64,000 bases of DNA, from positions 1-64,000 of the forward strand of contig CAZKCM010000008.1 of the NCBI GenBank assembly GCA_964551315.1, read 5' to 3'. Below the pieces are notes generated by a model. That model was not told the origin of the DNA. It ran no database searches and saw only the letters and a list, made by a program, of their open reading frames with translations. Source of the DNA: Virgifigura sp964551315. Its GTDB lineage: Bacteria; Pseudomonadota; Alphaproteobacteria; Dongiales; Dongiaceae. How positions within the stretch are numbered: the first letter of the stretch is position 1; the number at the start of each line of letters is the position of its first letter. Shown here piece by piece: positions 61,470-64,000 of this stretch. The position numbers and the translations under genes are program-made.

Positions 61470-61805
61470 TCAAGGCCCCGCCGCCACCGCCTCCGCGAGC
61501 GGCATGGCCGGAAACAGGATCTCAAGGAGCAGACTGAGCGCCATGCACGCCGCCGCTTCGTCCCAGAGCGTCAGGTGCGGGGGATCGAACCGCTCTTCGC
61601 GGACGGTCGCAGCCACGGCGGTTCCCAGGGCCGCGACCAAGAGGAAGAAGCTCAGAACCGACGGCACCAGCTCCCGCGGGTAGAAGGAGGCAAGACAAAG
61701 GCAGAGGGCCACCGCAATCCCCCACCGGAGCACGGACGCAAGGCTCGGATCGGCGGAATCACCGTCCCTCGATCCTTGCCAGTCGCGCGGATCGTAGGTG
61801 TTCAT
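61470..61805 (-). CDS. hypothetical membrane protein
   Basis: A 111-residue protein with an acidic N-terminus (YDPRDWQGSRDGDSADPS) and three likely helices (about 26-42, 47-65, 86-105). GGAGGGGCAGCA precedes the ATG. It follows the Hsp20 gene by 273 bases on the same strand and precedes the SPW gene by 66 bases. No family recognised. Confidence 0.62.
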   Translation of the reverse strand: MNTYDPRDWQGSRDGDSADPSLASVLRWGIAVALCLCLASFYPRELVPSVLSFFLLVAALGTAVAATVREERFDPPHLTLWDEAAACMALSLLLEILFPAMPLAEAVAAGP

Positions 61806-62078
61806 TGCTGCCCCTCCCCGGCGTCCCGGGTCAACGAAGCGTCCCGCAAAGCGATCATCCTACGGTGTCTCGGTCGTTTGCTCTCCTCGCCCGCACGGCC
61901 ATTGGCTCCTCACGTCGAAGTGGCGGACGGCCGGCGCCCGCAGGCCACACCCGCCCGCTCAAGCAACGTCCTCAGCCGCTTCGCAATCGCGGTGCAACGG
62001 GGCAAGGTTCGGCCGGCGATCGACGGCGGTCGGCCGAGCAAAGGCGCGCGAACGCCGCGGCCACCGGCCGGAGCGTTC

Positions 62079-62546
62079 CTAGGCCGCCTTCTGCTCGATC
62101 TGCTTCTGCTGGCCGTCCGCCCGGACACTCTCGATCGCGATCCGGCGCGGCTTCATCTCCTCCGGCATCTCGCGTACGAGATCGACGGAGAGCAAGCCGT
62201 TCTCCAGATGCGCGCCCGTCACCTTGACGAAGTCGGCCAAGCCGAACCGGCGCAGAAAAGCCCGGCCCGCGATGCCCTGGTGCAGATAGGTCTTGCCGTC
62301 GCCATCCGGCTTCTTTCCGGCGACGACGAGGGTGTTCTGCTCCTGCGTGACGGAGAGGTCATCCAGGCCGAAGCCGGCCACGGCGAAGGTGATGCGATAG
62401 GTATCCTCGCCCGTCTTCTCGATGTTGTAGGGGGGATAGTTGTCGCTTGGCTCCGACTCCAGGGCGTCCTGCAGCAGGTCCATCATCCGGTCGAAGCCGA
62501 TGGCCAACCGGTAGAGCGGAGCAAAGTCCAGATCGAACGTCCTCAT
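62079..62546 (-). CDS. small heat-shock protein, IbpA-like (Hsp20)
   Basis: A 155-residue IbpA-class Hsp20. MRTFDLDFAPLYRLAIGFDR at the start, PPYNIEKTGEDTYRITFAVAGF in the alpha-crystallin domain and LENGLLSVDLVREMPEEMKPRRIAIE at the end match the class A small heat-shock proteins of alphaproteobacteria; IAI is present. AAGGAGGA precedes the ATG at 62546. It differs in class from the Hsp20 at 46091. No FNR-type box is seen upstream. Confidence 0.93.
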   Translation of the reverse strand: MRTFDLDFAPLYRLAIGFDRMMDLLQDALESEPSDNYPPYNIEKTGEDTYRITFAVAGFGLDDLSVTQEQNTLVVAGKKPDGDGKTYLHQGIAGRAFLRRFGLADFVKVTGAHLENGLLSVDLVREMPEEMKPRRIAIESVRADGQQKQIEQKAA

Positions 62547-63268
62547 AGCCACATCCTCCTTCGAGCAACATGGATACAAGGAGCTCCGGGCGTTTGGCGC
62601 CCGGCCTCGCGCGCCGGAGCCCTCATGGGCCTCCGGCGCAACTGGATTTGGGTGGCGTTTTTCCGGTGTCAAGACCCTGATCCGCCATCACTCTTTGGTA
62701 ACACCGGCCGCTTGGCTCACGGGCACGCCCGGCCGCCAAGCGGTAATGCCCGGACGTCCGGACCGATTCATCTGCCGCTTTTCTATGCTGCCGCTAGATG
62801 CAACGCATGGAATTGGCGCGTGATTAATCAATGCGCTCCATAATTGGCTTGGAAAGCCATGCATGCTTTCCATTCGTCGGCAAGTCGGCCGAAGGACCGC
62901 ATCCGGTCTGAGAGGCGGAACCGCCGGTTATCACTCGCGATGCTTCTGATCCTGCACCTGATGATCGCGCGGCCTCAGCTTTAGGCCCTTCGCCATCGAC
63001 CCTGCGCCGAGCCATTGGCGCGGCTTGGGGGTTCAAGGCAGGACGCGAGAGGCGATCTGCAGCGGAAGAGATCGCCGGAAAGCCGCGCGATAAGCCGGTT
63101 GCCGGAACGGCGTTCTACGGCTTTAGGAATGCCGAGACACCGGATCGGAGCCTGGCCGCGGCATGTCGTCCGTCGGCCTGCTTTCGACGGACCGCCGGAG
63201 TCTTCAGTCGGCATCAAGGAAGCGCAGGCGCGCCGAAGCTATTCTCGGTGCTGCCGGTGGAATTTCAC
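62547..63268. other. long gap upstream of ftsH
   Basis: Over 700 bases without a supported gene on either strand. A moderately AT-rich patch near 62820-62875 holds TGATTAATCA and a perfect inverted repeat GGAAAGC-N7-GCTTTCC (62851-62871). The remainder looks non-coding. Confidence 0.5.
62851..62871. repeat. inverted repeat GGAAAGC-N7-GCTTTCC
   Basis: A perfect 7-bp stem around CATGCAT in the AT-rich patch. It could be an operator or a hairpin. Confidence 0.6.
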
Positions 63269-63282
63269 TTGATCGATATCAA
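63269..63282 (+). promoter_or_regulatory. perfect FNR/FixK box upstream of ftsH
   Basis: TTGATCGATATCAA matches all 10 defined positions and is itself a perfect 14-base palindrome. The ftsH start lies 69 bases downstream; CATGGT is in register as a weak -10. Confidence 0.8.
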
Positions 63283-63350
63283 TGTTCGAGTCGGTGGGAC
63301 GCCGCATGGTTTCATTGCGCCCCCGATCAAGCCTTGGCCACCGGAATGCG

Positions 63351-64000
63351 ATGAGCGGACCGTCGAAGATGCCTGCCACCAGCCTGGCGAAGTGGATACT
63401 TGTCGGGCTCGCGCTGTTCATCGCTTTCGCGTTCTTGCAGGAGCCCGACGGTGGCCCGGTACCGATTGACGTGCCCTATTCCCGGTTCAAGACGCTGCTG
63501 GAGCAGGGAGAGGTCGAAACGGTAATTTTCCGGGGCGATCGGATCTCGGGGACCTTCCTCCGCGCCGTCGAAGTGGCGTCCGGTCGCGCTTCGACACGGT
63601 TCACAACGCGCATGCCGCCGGTCGATGATCCCGACCTTTTCCGTCTGCTCGACGAACACGGCGTCGAAGTTGCGGCGGAGGAGCCCGGAGGCTGGCCGAC
63701 ATGGGTGCTTGTACTATTGCCGTGGGTGCTGATCATCGGCTTCTGGTACATCCTCCTGCGGCGCATACCGGGCGGCCTGCCCGGCGGATTCGGGCGCGGC
63801 GGCCTCGATGACTTCCTCGGCGGGCGAGCGCGAAAGGTGGAGCCGAGCTCCGTGCCGAAGGTGCGCTTCGCCGACGTCGCCGGTCAGGACAACGCCAAGG
63901 CCGAAGTGGCCGAGCTTCTCGAGTTCCTGCGCCACCCCGACCGCTACAGACGCCTGGGCGCGGAGGTACCCCACGGCATCCTGCTGCAGGGCCCGCCGGG
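63351..64000 (+). CDS. ftsH: FtsH-type ATP-dependent zinc metalloprotease (5' part, runs off the window)
   Basis: The first 216 codons of an FtsH homologue. Membrane helix 1 (about residues 12-29), a periplasmic FtsH-extracellular domain with VPYSRFKTLLEQGEVETV, helix 2 (about 120-142), a Gly-rich linker, then VRFADVAGQDNAKAEVAELLEFL and the Walker A LLQGPPG at the very edge. The protease domain is outside. ATG at 63351 or 63369. A perfect FNR-type box precedes it, so this is probably a stress-specific copy rather than the housekeeping FtsH (inference). Confidence 0.9.
   Translation, partial: MSGPSKMPATSLAKWILVGLALFIAFAFLQEPDGGPVPIDVPYSRFKTLLEQGEVETVIFRGDRISGTFLRAVEVASGRASTRFTTRMPPVDDPDLFRLLDEHGVEVAAEEPGGWPTWVLVLLPWVLIIGFWYILLRRIPGGLPGGFGRGGLDDFLGGRARKVEPSSVPKVRFADVAGQDNAKAEVAELLEFLRHPDRYRRLGAEVPHGILLQGPP

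Noticed and set aside
62820..62832. TGATTAATCA as an FNR-type site
   Set aside because: The half-sites are 2 bases apart instead of 4, which does not fit FNR/FixK binding.
62824..63217. Short minus-strand open frames upstream of ftsH
   Set aside because: Ser/Arg/Gly-rich, no ribosome-binding site, no domain; they fill an otherwise non-coding promoter region.

Overview
The window is GC-rich, almost fully coding DNA from a facultatively anaerobic, denitrifying proteobacterium. An alphaproteobacterium is the best guess, from the nosRZDFYLX gene order with a NosX/ApbE protein, an HWE-family histidine kinase and a FixK-like Crp/Fnr regulator. I found no rRNA or tRNA gene, CRISPR array or insertion sequence. 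The theme is survival without oxygen: arginine fermentation, nitrite and N2O respiration, anaerobic heme synthesis, universal stress proteins, small heat-shock proteins, ribosome hibernation, glycogen metabolism and an energy-converting membrane complex.

Layout. 10-4184: RbbA-type double-ATPase ABC exporter, partner permease and a small membrane protein. 4381-9435: arginine deiminase operon (YfcC-type antiporter, arcA, arcB, arcC, a 75-aa protein) behind an FNR/FixK-type promoter. 9555-15766: P-type Ca2+-like ATPase, PAS/HWE kinase and cardiolipin synthase. 16202-18016: a four-domain copper nitrite reductase (cytochrome c, cupredoxin, AniA-like NirK). 18276-22440: DUF454 protein, hemN, a small divergent gene and a beta-CASP RNase-like protein. 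22478-25961: GSP17M-like protein, FixK-like regulator, GNAT-like protein, a universal stress protein and a hypothetical. 26015-34913 (minus): nosX, nosL, nosY, nosF, nosD, nosZ, nosR. 35088-46576: ferritin-like protein, pncB, universal stress protein, hpf, COG2187 kinase-like protein, prs, glgA, a phosphodiesterase-like protein, universal stress protein, a hypothetical and hsp20. 46757-50310 (minus): GT4 glycosyltransferase translationally coupled to a large glycosidase-like protein. 50661-51563: an ABC-ATPase relic, a Rap1a-like protein and a glycine-zipper lipoprotein. 51621-58779 (minus): hyfB-C-E-F-G-I-like complex whose large subunit lacks most Ni ligands. 58859-64000: XRE regulator, membrane proteins, a second Hsp20 and the start of ftsH.

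Unifying signal. I read about a dozen TTGAT-N4-ATCAA-like sites (two perfect, seven with 9/10 matches), nearly all just upstream of genes. Several have a plausible -10 element at the spacing expected of class II FNR promoters. They precede the arc operon, the DUF454-hemN pair, two universal stress protein genes, nosR, hpf and the COG2187 gene (shared), glgA, hsp20, ftsH and several hypothetical genes. A FixK-like regulator with a matching recognition helix is encoded at 23094-23825. Together with pncB, a CtpF-like ATPase, Hsp20, universal stress proteins and the COG2187 protein, the content parallels the mycobacterial DosR dormancy regulon. I read the window as an anoxia/dormancy island under FixK/FNR control.
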